A DNA stretch of 64,000 nucleotides, taken from positions 186,001 to 250,000 of the forward strand of contig LNGK01000011.1 in NCBI GenBank assembly GCA_001510575.1, in the 5' to 3' direction. Below, one piece after another: positions 34,976 to 47,644 of this stretch. The notes beneath the pieces are model-generated. The model did no database searches. It was given only the letters and a program-made list of their open reading frames with translations, and was not told the DNA's origin. Source of the DNA: Knoxdaviesia capensis (taxonomy: Eukaryota; Ascomycota; Sordariomycetes; Microascales; Gondwanamycetaceae). The position numbers were made by a program, and so were the translations under genes. Positions within the stretch are counted from its first letter, which is position 1; each line of letters starts with the position of its first letter.

Positions 34976-35026
34976 CCCTAACCCTAATAGACAGCCAAGG
35001 AGCCCTAGTATGGACCCTAACCCTAA
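34976..35026. promoter_or_regulatory. Paired telomere-like boxes upstream of ypi1
   Basis: Two copies of CCCTAACCCTAA (34976-34987 and 35015-35026) flank a third partial CCCTA. They lie about 550-600 bases upstream of the ypi1 start. Such interstitial telomere motifs can bind Myb-type (Tbf1/Teb1-like) factors in other fungi; the role here is inferred. Confidence 0.6.
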
Positions 35027-35577
35027 GTCTCGGTACCCCGCGATCGTCATGATGAGAAAAAAACAAAACCAGCAAACTCCAAAATTCGGTGTTCCTGACA
35101 AACCCAAAACCCACGGACAAATCCTCCAACAGCGACCGCACCTCCAACCCGACCATCCACCGATATCCTCTACGCGCACTAAGAGGGCCTCAAAAACACT
35201 CGCAAGACATCTGAGGCCAGTCTTTCTCCGATCTTTTCAGGGCCCCCATTACGTCACATTCCTGCTGCAAATCTCATCGCCGGTCCCAGAACGTTCCAGC
35301 GGGAGCGACACAGCGTGATTCCCCCCCCCGGCAAAATCACCACACCGCGGGTTCTTCTTCCCTGCTCCGCCCTCTCTACGTCAACCACAACCACGAGACG
35401 TTCCGGCTGAGGACACACACACAAAAATCACCTGCAGCCTGAACCCACCCCGGACTTTCTTTTTCTTTCTGTCCGTGAATTCTGTGAATAAACACACTCT
35501 CTCCTACAACTGTCTCTCCCGCCGCGCTGATTGTCCCCCCCCACACACACTCGCACCGCTTGTTCCAGCTCGAGAAC

Positions 35578-36363
35578 ATGTCCTCCCACACCACACGCCC
35601 ATCCCGCCCCGGCGGCGCCCGCCGCGGCCGCGCAGCAGCAGCAGCGCCGACAACCACAACCACGATAACCACCTCCGACTCCGCCCCTGCGCCGGGCGCG
35701 TCCACGGCGCCGATCCTGCGCCTGCGCGGCGCGCACGCGCCGTCTGCGCGCACCGTGCAGTGGGCTGAGACGGTCGTGGATAACGAGAACATGGGCCGCA
35801 AGAGCTCGAAAGGTGAGCAGCTTCCCCCCCCTTTTCCCCTTTGCCCGTGCTGTTAGCCGTCCCCCAAAAGCCTTCCGCGGACGGGAGATACGTGGCGGCT
35901 CGAAGACCCAGATTGGGTGGCCAGAAGGAAACATGCGTGACCAGCGAGAAAGACACTCGTGGTGGCTGACAAAACAATTCCCCCGTCAACAGTGTGCTGT
36001 ATCTACCACCGCCCGCGCGCAGTGGACGAATCCAGCGACTCCTCTTCGTCCTCCTCCGACTCCTCGTCGTCATCCTCAGACTCCGGCTCCGACAACGACC
36101 GCGCAAAGCCGTCTTCCGGCAGCCGGCGCCCGCCGCCCGACCACCACAACCACGACCCCGACTGCCCCCACAACCACGACCACGGTGACGGCGGTGGCGG
36201 TGGCGAGGACGGCCGCGGACACCGCCACGGCAAAGTTCCCGCGGGCCGTCGACCGCATCGCCGGCCCAGCCCGAACGCCTACGAGAAGCAGCCGAAGCCG
36301 AAGCCCCGGCCGCCGACCGGTGGGTCTGGTTCCGGTGGGGGTGGCGGGGCGTTGCAGGCGTGA
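35578..36363 (+). CDS. ypi1: Ypi1-type regulator of protein phosphatase 1
   Basis: Two exons (35578-35812, 35993-36363) give 201 residues. The signature spans the splice site: RTVQWAETVVDNENMGRKSS, then VCCIYHRPRAVDE, the conserved PPP1R11/Ypi1 core with the RVxW-like docking motif (TVQW). Ypi1 binds the Glc7/PP1 catalytic subunit and sets its nuclear activity. After the core come a Ser/Asp run (phosphorylatable, residues about 93-110), an HNHD/His-rich stretch that could bind metal, and a Lys/Pro/Gly-rich tail; all are typical of a disordered regulator. The N-terminus has Arg/Ala and Thr runs. The start is the only Met before the core in frame. The intron uses GTGAGC and a CAACAG acceptor. 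Confidence 0.93.
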
Positions 36364-37271
36364 TACACGGCTGGTATCTTGCCGGCTGGGTCTTTCTGCT
36401 GGGAGGTGTTCGTTATATCTTTTACCACGGGGTTTGAGGGTTTGGAGTCCTAAACATATATACTGCGACATGGTTCTCGGCGTTTCTTTAGTTTGCTGCT
36501 TCTCAATATGACGTCCTTCATGAGCTTCGATACCCTATGATACATGATCTGCCCTACCACTTCTTGATCTGGATTCCTTCGATGCCCCGGTAGTGATACC
36601 AGGCCTTTACTTGAACCTATATCTTCCTTAGCTTCCCACTCTTCAGCTTGAACACTCTCACACCAGAGTATCGGGTATAACCAAACTCAATTTTACAAGA
36701 GCCCACAGCATCCAAGAAAGGGAGAACTTCTTGTTCTATTAACCATTATATCTTTAAATGAAACAACACATACAAACAAGTTTCAAAGAACTGATCCAAG
36801 CACACACAGACACACATAAAAGAAGAACCAAAGAAGTCTATCCATAGGCAAAAATGAAAGAGGTAGTAATGGCAGACAACACTGAGAACTATAAACAGGC
36901 TAGACTTGAAAAGAGGTAAAACGAGAAAGAAAGGGCAAAACACCACCATAGATCCTCTCCACTCCAATTTAGAGATATATCCGTATCCAGAAATTAAATG
37001 CTAGTAAAGAAAAAAATAGTGAAGGACAGACAGAAAGAAGACAAACTTCTTTTGGGGAGGGGGGAGGAGGGTCAAGTTTTTGAGTGACACGCATGACGTG
37101 CTTGGTGGGAGAGGGTTGTCAAGGAGAGAGAGAGTGGTGGTAGAGAAAGAGAGAGAGAGAGAGAGAAAAGGGAGAAGAAGGGAGAGAAAGAAAGAGACCA
37201 TAACAGTAATGAAATCGAGAGAGACGTAGACACAGACAACACAGCACAGCACAAAGAACCCAACAGATCCC
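36364..37271. other. Convergent intergenic region with GA repeats
   Basis: 3' regions of ypi1 (plus) and the DENN gene (minus). A GA-rich microsatellite lies at about 37122-37170, a G-rich patch near 37055-37072, and AT-rich sequence at 36660-37020. No gene seen. Confidence 0.6.
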
Positions 37272-40200
37272 TCAAAAATCCGGCGGCGGCAGCCCCAGCA
37301 TACTGGGCACCTGCTTCCTTGCCACCCCGCGCGCCCGTTTCTCCGGCCGCGGCACGCCCTGGATCGCCCGCGGCTCCTTCATCAGCGCCGGGTCGAGCTT
37401 GGCCGGGATGCGCGTCACCACCGCACGGTAGTCGCCGGGAAACTTGCTGTGTGGCACCGGGATCGACGCCGTGCGCCATAGGTGCTCGGAGCGGTCATAC
37501 AGGAACGGCAGCAGCTGCGTCTGCTGGTGGCGCGCCGCCGGCGACGGTGTGCCGGGGGCCGAGGCCGACAGGAACGCCGACGAGAATCCGTTGGCCTTCG
37601 CCGACGCGCGGATGACGGACAGTCGGGACAGGCCGGTAGTAATTCCCGACGAGAGACCGCCGCGGCCGCGCGATTTCTTGGCCAGGATGATTTCGTCGAA
37701 AAGGCGGATCGACGGTTCCGACGACGCGTGGCGTTCGCGCTCGTGGATAAACTCATTAAAGGCTGCATTGCAGCCTGTTAGCTTCAGACTGTCCGTGTCG
37801 AGTGAGTACACACTGGGAGGGCAAACAAACCTTGGGTACTGCGCATCATGATAGCATATTCCTGCTGCTCGTAGGGAAGACTCTTGATGAACCCATCCAG
37901 GTCAAACGCAAACATCTGGCCGTGGTTCCGCTGCTCTCGTGTCGGCCGGCCCATATACTTGCGGTAAGTATACATCAAGCTGGCCTGGCACCGGGCAAAG
38001 GCGGCGCGCACACGGTCGGGATGGAAGGCAGCCGGGCACACCAGAGACACATGGCCGAGACAACGGCCATGAGAAATCGTTGGACACCCGCTGCACTGGT
38101 ATACACCTTCATCGGTATCGCACCGCTCATCGCAGATGGTGCACGTGGCATGCCAGCCCGACGAAGACGATATCGACGACGAGCACGACGACGCGGTGCG
38201 GTTTCCAGAGCCGCCGGAAGCTGCTGATGTGGATTCGAGGTTGAAGCAGTGGCCTTCCACCCACATCGTCTCCGCGGTGTTGCGCACCGGCTGGATTAGC
38301 ATGTTCGGCATGATGGTCGATGCCGCAAGCGTCGACTGCGCGTACGTCGAGGGAGCGTACCTGGCACTTCCAGACGCGTTGTTAGGAGCACCCGCGGGGC
38401 CATACGCTCCAAACGAAGACCTGGACTCGATCGACACTCCCGAAACCGACAGGCTCGTCGAGTGGCCGTTCAGGAAGGGCAGGCTTGGCCTATGCAGAGG
38501 CGCGCGGTCCATGCCGAACGACGAGGACCGGCGGGCACGGTCATCAAAGTTGCCCGAACGCTTCTCTCGGAGAATTCCCGACACTTTGCTGTTACCGGTA
38601 GGCGGGTGAACAGCCGAGGCGGGCGAGTGAGGGAAGGGGAAAGCTCCATTGAACGACGCGAATCCCGAGTCGCTTCTTGAGACCGGGGTGATTGGCGGAG
38701 GAGGGAAGTTGAGTGAGACTGGCGAGAGGGACGACGGTGGACTGGCGTGCGAAGACCGAGAGGTTCCTGGCCGTTCTAACCGACCAGTTTCAGAGATGGA
38801 GTGGCAGAAGGCATTGAACACGGGGGCGCGCGTCTCGGTGCCGGGACCGTCAGGGTCACCAAAGGAGGACGAGCTCTGGGTGACCCACCGCGCGAGCGAG
38901 CTGGGGGTGGGAGTGGCGGTGAATATGGAGGCGTTTTCGGCAGAGAAGGCGTCGTAAGGGAATGATTCGATGGCGTACGGAGGAGGTCCGGTGGCCACGC
39001 CATAGCGCAACTTGGCCGGGGCGGCCAGCTGAAGGAGGGACATGAGTTTGCGGCGGTTTTGCCGCGGGAGACGGGTTGGGGGGAAGGTTGCGTCGATGGT
39101 GTCGGCGTCCAGATCAACCAGAACATAGTCGTCGTCCGGCAGGTCAATGCGATCGAACCGGCGCTCGACACCGACAATGTAGGGGCATGGAGCCTCGAGG
39201 ACGGATAAAAGTCTGGCGGGCAGCACAGGGATGAAGACGCTTGCCCACTTGAACGGCCACAGCAGACTGACCAGGGCGTGGCAGGCCAGGTGCAGCATAC
39301 TAGTATACGACGACAGAAGCACAATCCGCGACTCAGACATGGCGTATTCGAACAGGGTAACCACATTCTCCAGCGACAAACAGCGGAACAGCGCATAGAT
39401 ATCGATGGTGCGGGATCCGGGAATCTCGTTCGGGGCTTCCGTGCGTGCATACAGTCGAAGCTCACGCATGCCCAGTTCGACCTGAGTCTTAGAGGCGAGC
39501 GGGCTAAGTGCCTCGACACAGAGATTGACCACGTACCGCTCCAGCGGCTGCCAGCGGCCGATCTTGGGCGAGCTTGGCAGCACGCGCAGAACGGCGCCGT
39601 CGGTCATCGGCACCACGGCGGCGCGGAGCCACTCCTTCCAGAACGACATGCGCGTGACATCGCGACCGAGAATGCCGTAGGCTCGGGGCACCCAGAGACC
39701 ACTCTCGCCGGCGGTGAGACCATCGATTTTGGAGGCGGCGCCGTGGCGCAGGGGCCTCAGCATTTCGGTCATCAGGGAGATCTTCTCCTCGACAGCACTG
39801 ATCTGGTCTTCGAGACTCTCACGTGCCGCAGAGCCCGAGGGGATGCTGGGGAGCTTGGAGAGCAAGTGAGACAGGTGGGTCCGTTCGCCGGCCAGGCGCA
39901 AGCCAAGACTGGCGGCCAATTCTCGCTCCTCATTGGACATATGGCTCTGGCGCCACTGCTCACAGCGCTTCTCAACCTGCTCGGCAACTTCGACGTGGAG
40001 GGCGGTCCATACGATGACGGTGATACCATAGATTTTAGCGTTGTCCTCGCCAGTCATGGTGAAACCGTGCCAAGTGGAGCGCGGGCGGTCGTCAGAAGAC
40101 ACGATCTGGATGTCGTTGGGGAAAGCAAACATGGGCACGTAGTCAGGGAATCTTCCGCGGCGGGAAAGCTCGTCGGCGGCATCTTTAGGAGGGTACCGGT

Positions 40201-41098
40201 CCAGGAGCACGGGTTCGAAGCGCTTCCTGAGCGGGTGCATGTCGGGGTCTTCGTGGAGGGGCTCGGGAGGAGGGATGACGGAGTTGTAGTTGCTGAGACG
40301 TTTGGTGGTGCGGATAGAGGCGGCGGTCTGGGGAGTGAAGGGTTGCTTTCGGGAGCTGTTCATGTCTCTAAAGCTCATCTTGCGACGGATGCTACCCTTG
40401 ATATTTCGGAGAGGGCTCAGACGGCCCGAAATGTCCTCGTCGGCCTTGATGCGCTCGGCACGGGGGGCAATCATCGGAGGGCGTGCGTGGACCCTAGCCC
40501 CGGCACTGAAGGTCAGATCATCGAGGAAGTCCTCGCGCTCGGCAGCAAACTTGACGAGTGCAGAGTCGAAGTCAAAGTTCGGAGTGCCCGGGGATGCTAG
40601 GGCGGTCGACCGATCATAGGGGATTTCCAGGTCGAGACCGGGGTCCGTGCCGTTGGCACTCGGGTTGGGGTGGGAGGTGCTGCCGCCATTGCTCGGGGGA
40701 GTTGGCGGCGGTGCGGGGCCGGGGCCGGGGCCGGTGCCGGGGCGGATTGTAGCACTGCTCCGGTTGCTCCTGGAGCCCGAGTCTACTAAGTCGTCGAGGC
40801 CCTGGAAAGAGAAGCGATTGTCGGCGGAGATTTTCGACAGGCGGTTGGACGAGTTGTTGCGGGAGTGTCTGGCCGAGGCGCGTGGAGTACCGCCGATGGA
40901 AGCGGAAGAGGAAGCAACGGGCTCCGATGGCGGAGGAGCAGAGGGAGGCTGTGGTTCGGCGTCTTCGGTGATAGTTTCGTCGACTTGGGAGGGAGGGGCG
41001 AGAGGCGAGGCGGGAGGAGGTGACGGGTCGGGATAGACGATCGACTCTACACCGGCGATCCAGAAGTAGTCGGCGAGGGGCCGTGATGAGTTGTCCAT
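37272..41098 (-). CDS. DENN-domain protein with C1-like zinc module
   Basis: Two exons (41098-37831, 37762-37272) encode 1252 residues. Around 310-365 is a uDENN segment (YVPMFAFPNDIQIVSSD, WHGFTMTGEDNAKIYG); about 500-650 is the core DENN region (IDIYALFRCLSLENVVTLFE, MSESRIVLLSSYTSMLHLA, VFIPVLPARLLSVLEAPCPY, VERRFDRIDLPDDDYVLVDLD); the C-terminal dDENN-like part follows 1040. Between them, near 980-1010, a Cys/His cluster (HATCTICDERCDTDEG, CSGCPTISHGRCLGH) looks like a C1/PHD-type zinc site. DENN proteins are Rab guanine-nucleotide exchange factors; the Rab partner is unknown. The start gives DYFWIAGVE, a usual DENN N-terminus. A second in-frame acceptor 12 bases upstream (37775) would add four residues; the GCTAAC branch favours 37763. 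Confidence 0.92.
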
Positions 41099-44000
41099 GA
41101 CATGACAGCTCTGCCCTGAGACTCGCGGGGCGCGGGAGGGATACGGGCGGATTCGAGATCAAGGGATCGGGAGTCGGGAGTCGGGAGTCGGCAGATCGAG
41201 ACTCGTGAATCTGAAGTCCGGACTGAGAATGTGAGTACGTGAAGCAGAAATGATAGAGAGAACGTAGAACCCAGTGGGAGGAGGAAAAGTTGAAAAGTGG
41301 GTAGGTATGAAAGAGAAGGAAAAAAAAACACAGAGGGCCACACACAAGACTCGAAAGACAAAAAGACTAAGAGAGAAAAACAGGGCCCAGGGTATTAGAT
41401 TAACACCAGAGAAAAAAAAGAGGGTAAAGAGAATGAAGCAGAGAAGAGAAAAAGACGAGGGGGGAAAAATCGGGCGAGAAAAAAAAAACAAAAGCCCCCT
41501 CACGGAAACCGGCGGTGTGCAAGGCACAGAAAGCGGGTTCGATAAGTGAAGGTGAAGAGGCAGGGCACCGAATTAAAACACCTACAGGCAAGTATCAGAT
41601 GCAGGAGAGAGAAAACGCTGTATGCCCAACATACGTGTTAGAGGATTGCGAACCTGCATGGAGATGGAGCTTGAGCTGCAGGAAATAAGGTGTGGGAGGG
41701 CAGACAGGTACCAAAACAGGGACTCAGGCAGTGCAGTGTCCAGCTTATGGATGGAAATAGAACAAACGAATCACAGGTGACAAGACAGCGGCAATACTCA
41801 CAGAAACACACCAACGAGAGCCAGTCAGAGAGAGAGAGGGGGGGAGACGACGTGTCCACGTTAAATTATCGAGAGAGAGAGAGTGTGTGTGAGTGAACAG
41901 AAAGGGGAATAATATAGGGGTTTAAGTGCAGAGTTGAAGCACACGAGACAGAGGGAAGAGAAAAGCAACAGAAGAAATAAATGGCCCAAGATATGCGAAC
42001 TGATAGGTGTGAACGACTTTGAGTTTAGTTCCAAGAAAAGAGGGTAAAGACAACGCGAGAAGAAAAATATCGACAAGGAATGGCCGTGTCGTCTGGGGAG
42101 GGGGGGACCTTGCAATGAATTTTTCTTTCCTTTTTTTTTCCTGTGAGCTGGACAGCTGCAGTCTGTTTGTCGCGCAGGGGACTTGGACGAAGGATTTAAG
42201 AATCTTGGCCACTGACGGATAGTGGGCAATTAACAAGTGGCGGCCAATGCTTTTCAAGATGTATGTGTGCGTATGTGAGGGTTCGGCGACAGCGCGTGTG
42301 GGCATACGATGGAATGTTCGATGGAGACAGAGAAGGGAGAATCAACAGAGCAAAGAAGCCGAACTCGACCAAAGAGGCAGACGGACCCTGAAGTTGGCGA
42401 TTTGTGGTACGATACAACGGGCCAAAAGCAGAAACCCAACCAACGGGGACGAGAAATTCGAGGGTGCAGCAATCGGTCGGGCCGCGACGTGGGGTTGATG
42501 ACCAGGGACGGCGAGTGCTACTGGATGTGGATGGACAGTATGTAGTGGCTGCACTGTCGAGACGAAGCAGGAGAAACTGGGCGGTGGGAAAAGGCCTGGC
42601 AAGACAAGACAAGACAGACAACACGAGACGAGGACGAGATTAGATTGGGAAGTGCGCAAGTCGAGACTGGGCGAGACACAGTGATCAGTCGAGTTGGACG
42701 GATTGGAGATTGAAGGCCGACGAGAAGGGCGTTCGCCGGTGTACGGAGGCGGTTTGTATGTAACTCGCAGCCTCGTGGGGACTGTGCGGTCAGGCAGTGG
42801 TGGTTGCCGGGTCAAGAGCAGGGAAAGCGACAGTGGGATGAAAAAGAGGAAATGAAGATGGACAGAAAGGACGTGGGACAAGAAACATGTAGAGTGTGTG
42901 TGAATGTGTGAATACGATGAGGTGGAATAACTAACTGTACAGTACAGTTTCCAAGAGGACGCGGGTCTATTGTGTGAAATGCAGGGGACACCAGAAAAGA
43001 AATGCACTGGCAACGGAATCCAAAAAACACCAGGGTAAGAAATAAGTTTTAGCCACCCAAAAGAAGAACGATGAAGAAAACAAAAGAGCACGATAAAGAC
43101 CGACCAAAAAAGCGGTGAAGATGTGAGGAAGAAGAAGAAGAAGAAGAAGCAAAAAAAGAGAAGAGGAATGCACACCGGAGAAGAATTCAGAAGATGCTGT
43201 AACATAAGGACCGGCTGATGTGATGCTGATAGCGAGAGGAAGGAGCGAGTCGCGAGAAAAGCACCAGTGCTCTTGCCAGAAATCGAGACAGGTCCAGCCG
43301 CCACAAACAGCAAGCCACTGAAGATCGCTGAGTCAAGTGCAAGCATCAAAAGTGAAGGAGCGAGTTTTTTAAGTGTTCTCGAGTAAGCCGGATCGTTGCA
43401 GCTGGCGGCAGTTGGCACTGGTTTCATTGGCATTGCACACTTGGTGAAGCATACGGGTTACCTCCACACCACACAGAGTCAGATCACCAAGTGTGTGTCC
43501 ACGATGTGTTTGTTTGTTGTTTGCTGTTTTTCGTGTTTCCTGTTTCCTGTTTCCTGTTTCCTGCTGCTCGACAAGGAAGGTGTCAGACTCTCGCTCACCC
43601 GCAACGAAGCTCGGATTGCGATGTGTCAGAAACGCTCCCCCTCCAGACCCAAAAGAGGCGTCCGTGTGTTCGACTAGACGCTGTTATGATACGAGAATGA
43701 TAACAGGCGCAGAATCCCGGCTAGCTGTATCTGGCCGATGCAGGAGTGCAGATCTCTCGGTCGCCTTTGCACACACTCTCCAGATATCATCTTCATGCAG
43801 ATCTGCTGTTATAGGCAGGTGGTGTGCTCTATGCAAATCTCTCCAGTGCTGCTCTTCCGTGCAGGCCAACAGTGTCTGTGAGCCAAAAACCCACGTCCAT
43901 CATGGTCTGTGTGTAAAGTGAAGATGGCCCCTCGGATGATGATGGATACTCCGTGGACGGTTCCCGGCTCTTTTCAGCACAGACTCGGCCTCACCACGAG

Positions 44001-44819
44001 GCGGACGTCCTGAAAATTGTCTCAAATGCCTCTCTCAGCTGGAGGGGGTTGTCATATTACAAGTTGACTCCAGTCCAGTCCAGCGCACCTCGAGGTAGCC
44101 CTATATGGCAAGTTTCTCGCCTATATCAGTCCACGGGCCACACAGGAAAAAAAAGTTTTCCTGCACAGCTGCATGCCCGAGTGACCACAGCAGCCAGCCA
44201 TGGAGGTTTCAGGAGGGACAGGGCCCGAAAAGCAAACAAACCAAGTACCGCCAGCAGACAGTAAATACGGGAGCCTGTCTCAGCCCGATGAGGTTTACGG
44301 TTGAGAGAGACCGGTGTTGTGTTGCGCTGTGTGGTGGTGGTGGCTGAAGCTGTTATTTCTGGGCTCGCGAACCCTCTTATCGTTTGCGGGACATACAGTA
44401 GTATGCATATATGTTATATGCTGCTTCCTTTTGCTCTCTCGATACGATAAACTCGCATCCCCGTCCCGTTAGCTGCTGCAAAAGAAGAAACTCTCTCGTC
44501 CTCTCCCGCTATCATGCACTAGCAAGAAGAGCATATCGTATAGCACTCCAGCTTGTCGGATTCCTGATAAGTATCCCAACTCACGAGACAGAAAAAGAAA
44601 GCAAGAAACCGGCCCCCCTTTCCCCCTTCGCGTAAACTCATCCCATCTCGCCTGTGATCATCGGCACGGCCGTGTGTCTATGTGCTGTCGTTTCCATGGG
44701 CGAGGATTGGATCCACACTCCTCACCCACCCCACCCACACCAGCACACCAAGCACCAGCATGGCCTAATTAAATTCAGGGTCTGGTCCGAAGTGCTGCGT
44801 TAGTGGGTGTACCTGCATA

Positions 44820-44835
44820 AGTACTGTACAGTACT
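44820..44835. repeat. 16-bp perfect palindrome
   Basis: AGTACTGTACAGTACT is its own reverse complement. Related shorter copies occur at several intergenic sites in the window. Confidence 0.85.
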
Positions 44836-46903
44836 GTATATTATCAGCTGGGGGGGTAAGGCATGAAAGGCCCAAGAAGAAGCCAGAAAACGGAAAACAA
44901 ACGGCAAACTACTGTCGTTTAGAGAATGGTTCGACGGTGTTCCTTTGCTCTCCGCACGGACTCCAACAAGGAGAGCACTTCAGCCAGCCTGCATTGTGCA
45001 TATACACTTGGCCTGATCTGGAGATGAAAACAAATGGCGTGTTGAGCACCTCCGCAGAGGATTGCGCATTCGCGTTTCCAGGAATCCCGCCCAACACCTG
45101 GTAAGTTAGTTGTTATATGCGTCTGTTCTATTCCCGAAAAGCCGTTTGATCGGTTGCACTCGGTGCGCCCGTTGGATAGGGACTGATAAGGCCGCCGGAT
45201 AGGGTCCCGAAACATCCAGACTGCGCCGGGTCTCGGGGGACCACCGCGGCCGTGCGGAACTAAATGTGTGCGTGCTGAGCGTCACAGGATACTCTGCGCC
45301 GGGATGAAGGAATCCGATCGATCCGTGGGGCCGTGGGCCGGTCGGAAGCGGGTCAAGCGGCCAGCGCTGGGGATGGCCCGTTCGAAGCTGATTCGGACAT
45401 GATACAGCCGGCGGGCAGTCCGAGTCTTTGCACACGGCTGTCCTCGTCGCGGCGGGTTGGAGAGGGCGCCTGAAATTGGGCTCCAGCAAACAGGGTATAT
45501 TACAGCAATTTACAGACCCAACACCAGTCTCACCTGCACCATAACCATGGAACCACTTTACTAGAAAAGAGGAACCAAAAAAAGAAAAGAAAAAAAGAAG
45601 AAAAAAAAAAAGGGTCAAACCCCACTCGCCCAGACCCAGTGGCATAAAAATGTGTCACTCCCCCAACCCCTAGTGCCTGACGGGGTTTGTGAAAAAAAAA
45701 AGTCAAACTGCCAGCACACACTAAGCGCCGTGTGTGTGTGTGCATGTAACTCTCCCAGGATAGATATGGATTGCAGCAGTTGTGTCTGTATATGTTGGTG
45801 GTAGGATGGCACGACGGAAAGCATATACCACAGTTTGGAAGAGTTCCGTGGTTTCCGCTGTGTGTGTGTGGACGACGCACACGATTGTTCCTTAGCTCTA
45901 AGCGCGTAACGCACGCGTCCAGACACGCTAGGGAAAAACCACTTAACGCGTCCGTGAGCCCAACCCACTTAAGTGGCCACGAAAAATAAAATAAAAAGTT
46001 ATCACCAACAGGCTACGCACATCAGCTGCTCGAAAAAGGGGGAGGCATATTATGCTATTTCTCGCAAGGTCAGCGACGTTTTTCATATGTACAGTACAAT
46101 ATATGCATAGCTAGTCCCGTTATTTCTCGTTCATGTCACCTCGAGAACCCCCTGTGCATGTGCTGTTGGGCGTGCCGCCTCGTTGAGGCTGACAGAGACC
46201 TCGTCCAGCCCCAGCCCAACACTGCCCTACGACCAGAAGGGTTAGGCGCTGGGATGGGTTGTCTCACAAAGCGCAAGAAGAACCGCCGCACGCTGGAACA
46301 CGCCTGATATGCTCAAGCAGATTCATACCCAATGCAGCTTGTTCAAGAGCCTCCCGAACAGGAGAAGACGAAACCCACACAATTCCGGCTTTCCCCAACT
46401 GCCTGATTTGCATACACTCCAAAAAAGAGCCAGAGACAGAGAGAGTCGTTGGGACACGTTTGTCTCACACCAACAAAATCCCAGATGTCTGCCTGACCAC
46501 ACCCACCCACACACCCACACGCGTGTCTTTCCCCAGGATGAAACTCATGTGCGCCAAAGGGGCCTGAGACGTGTCTCCACGACGAAAGCAGAAAAGCCTC
46601 CACACAGATCGTCCTAAGATGTTTCCTTGCCCACCACACAAACACCAACTTCGAGAGAAGGGGGGAAAAGTATGTAGAGGGCTACGGGCAGCGTATTCGA
46701 TGCACGTAACCTCCGCCCTGCTGCTGGACGCTCACTCGCCCGGCCAGCCGGAACCGGCTCCCACGGCCGACCCGCGCTGCAGCAACCCGAGAGTCAGCGT
46801 GCCGCCACTTGCAGTCCCGCATCCGCCCGGGCCAGACGCGAGAGAGGGGCGTTGCACGGCATCGTCAGTGTAGTCCCGAAGCAGACAGGTGAAAATAAAG
46901 GGG

Positions 46904-46916
<13 letters not shown>

Positions 46917-46953
<37 letters not shown>
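46917..46953. repeat. AT microsatellite
   Basis: (AT)n tract broken by one GT step, preceded by a short ACACAC stretch. Likely easily melted DNA. Confidence 0.9.
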
Positions 46954-47534
46954 GACTCACGAGCCTAGAGAGAGACACGAGCCGGACCACCGCCCAACGC
47001 CCCCGAAATCTACCTCCCCCCAATAAACAAGAGTAAAATCTCCAGCTCAGACCAAGGATCTCGCCGTCTATTCCCGAGTGTTCTGTACTGTATGTGCTTT
47101 GTGTGTGTGTGTGTGCGTTGACGGCGCATTTTGCTGCTGCGGTTATGCGCCGTGGAACAACGACCGTGCACTCATTTCTCATGGTTTCATCGTACCTGCG
47201 TCGTTTGCATCCGGTAGATTTTTGCTTTGTCTGCGTTTGTGTGCACTTCGGATGAAACTCCAGTCCAAACAGCTTCCGGACCAGATGGGTGTAAGACGAC
47301 TAGGTTTCCACAACCCTAACACTCTGGGGGCGGGCATATCACAGCGTGCTCTGCCTTCGTTCTCGAGAATCTCGTACATTGGCCCGCCGGAAGTTTTATA
47401 TAATAGTGGTACATGGAGCAAAGTATGCCAGAAAGGAAGGGGGGGAGAAATACAAACGGAACTCCAGCCGATGCCTCGAACAGAAAAAGCAGCAACAAAC
47501 GCCAAGCGGACCATCCAGTCTATGCACACACAGA

Positions 47535-47535
47535 G

Positions 47536-47560
<25 letters not shown>
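47535..47560. repeat. CA microsatellite
   Basis: (CA)n tract just beyond the 3' end of gep3, probably inside its 3' UTR. Confidence 0.9.
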
Positions 47561-47566
<6 letters not shown>

Positions 47567-47644
47567 CAGCAATATTCCCCCACAGATCGTACACAGACAA
47601 CATACACGTACACACACGCACAGCCCGAGCGCGAAGAGAGGACC

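Larger units (their letters stand above)
32024..35577. other. Divergent intergenic region between the DUF726 gene and ypi1
   Basis: About 3.5 kb. The DUF726 side carries a 5' UTR intron and further donor-like strings (near 32705 and 32793), with purine-rich plus strand from 32800 to 33600. A CT microsatellite (33752-33830), a GTGTGCAGCT duplication near 33842, telomere-like boxes (34976-35026) and a CA/CT-rich ypi1 leader follow. A 120-codon Cys-rich minus-strand frame (34489-34851) has no supporting features. Confidence 0.55.
41099..47644. other. Longest gene-poor stretch
   Basis: About 6.5 kb. From 41160 to about 43230 the plus strand is purine-rich, giving a long CT-rich leader for the DENN gene with donor-like strings (near 41633 and 41800). 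From 43400 onward composition is mixed with T-runs, GT tracts and A-runs, palindromic GTACTGTAC elements (42933, 44820, 46089, 47082) and AT/CA microsatellites. A 363-codon minus-strand frame (42342-43433) is Ser/Leu/Phe-rich low-complexity and lies in the leader; it is not supported as a gene. Confidence 0.55.

Noticed and set aside
39278..40600. 440-codon plus-strand open frame
   Set aside because: Antisense to the DENN exon, whose encoded domains are clear.
42342..43433. 363-codon minus-strand open frame
   Set aside because: Composition is Ser/Leu/Phe/Pro from a pyrimidine-rich leader, with no domain and no splice logic; a chance frame.
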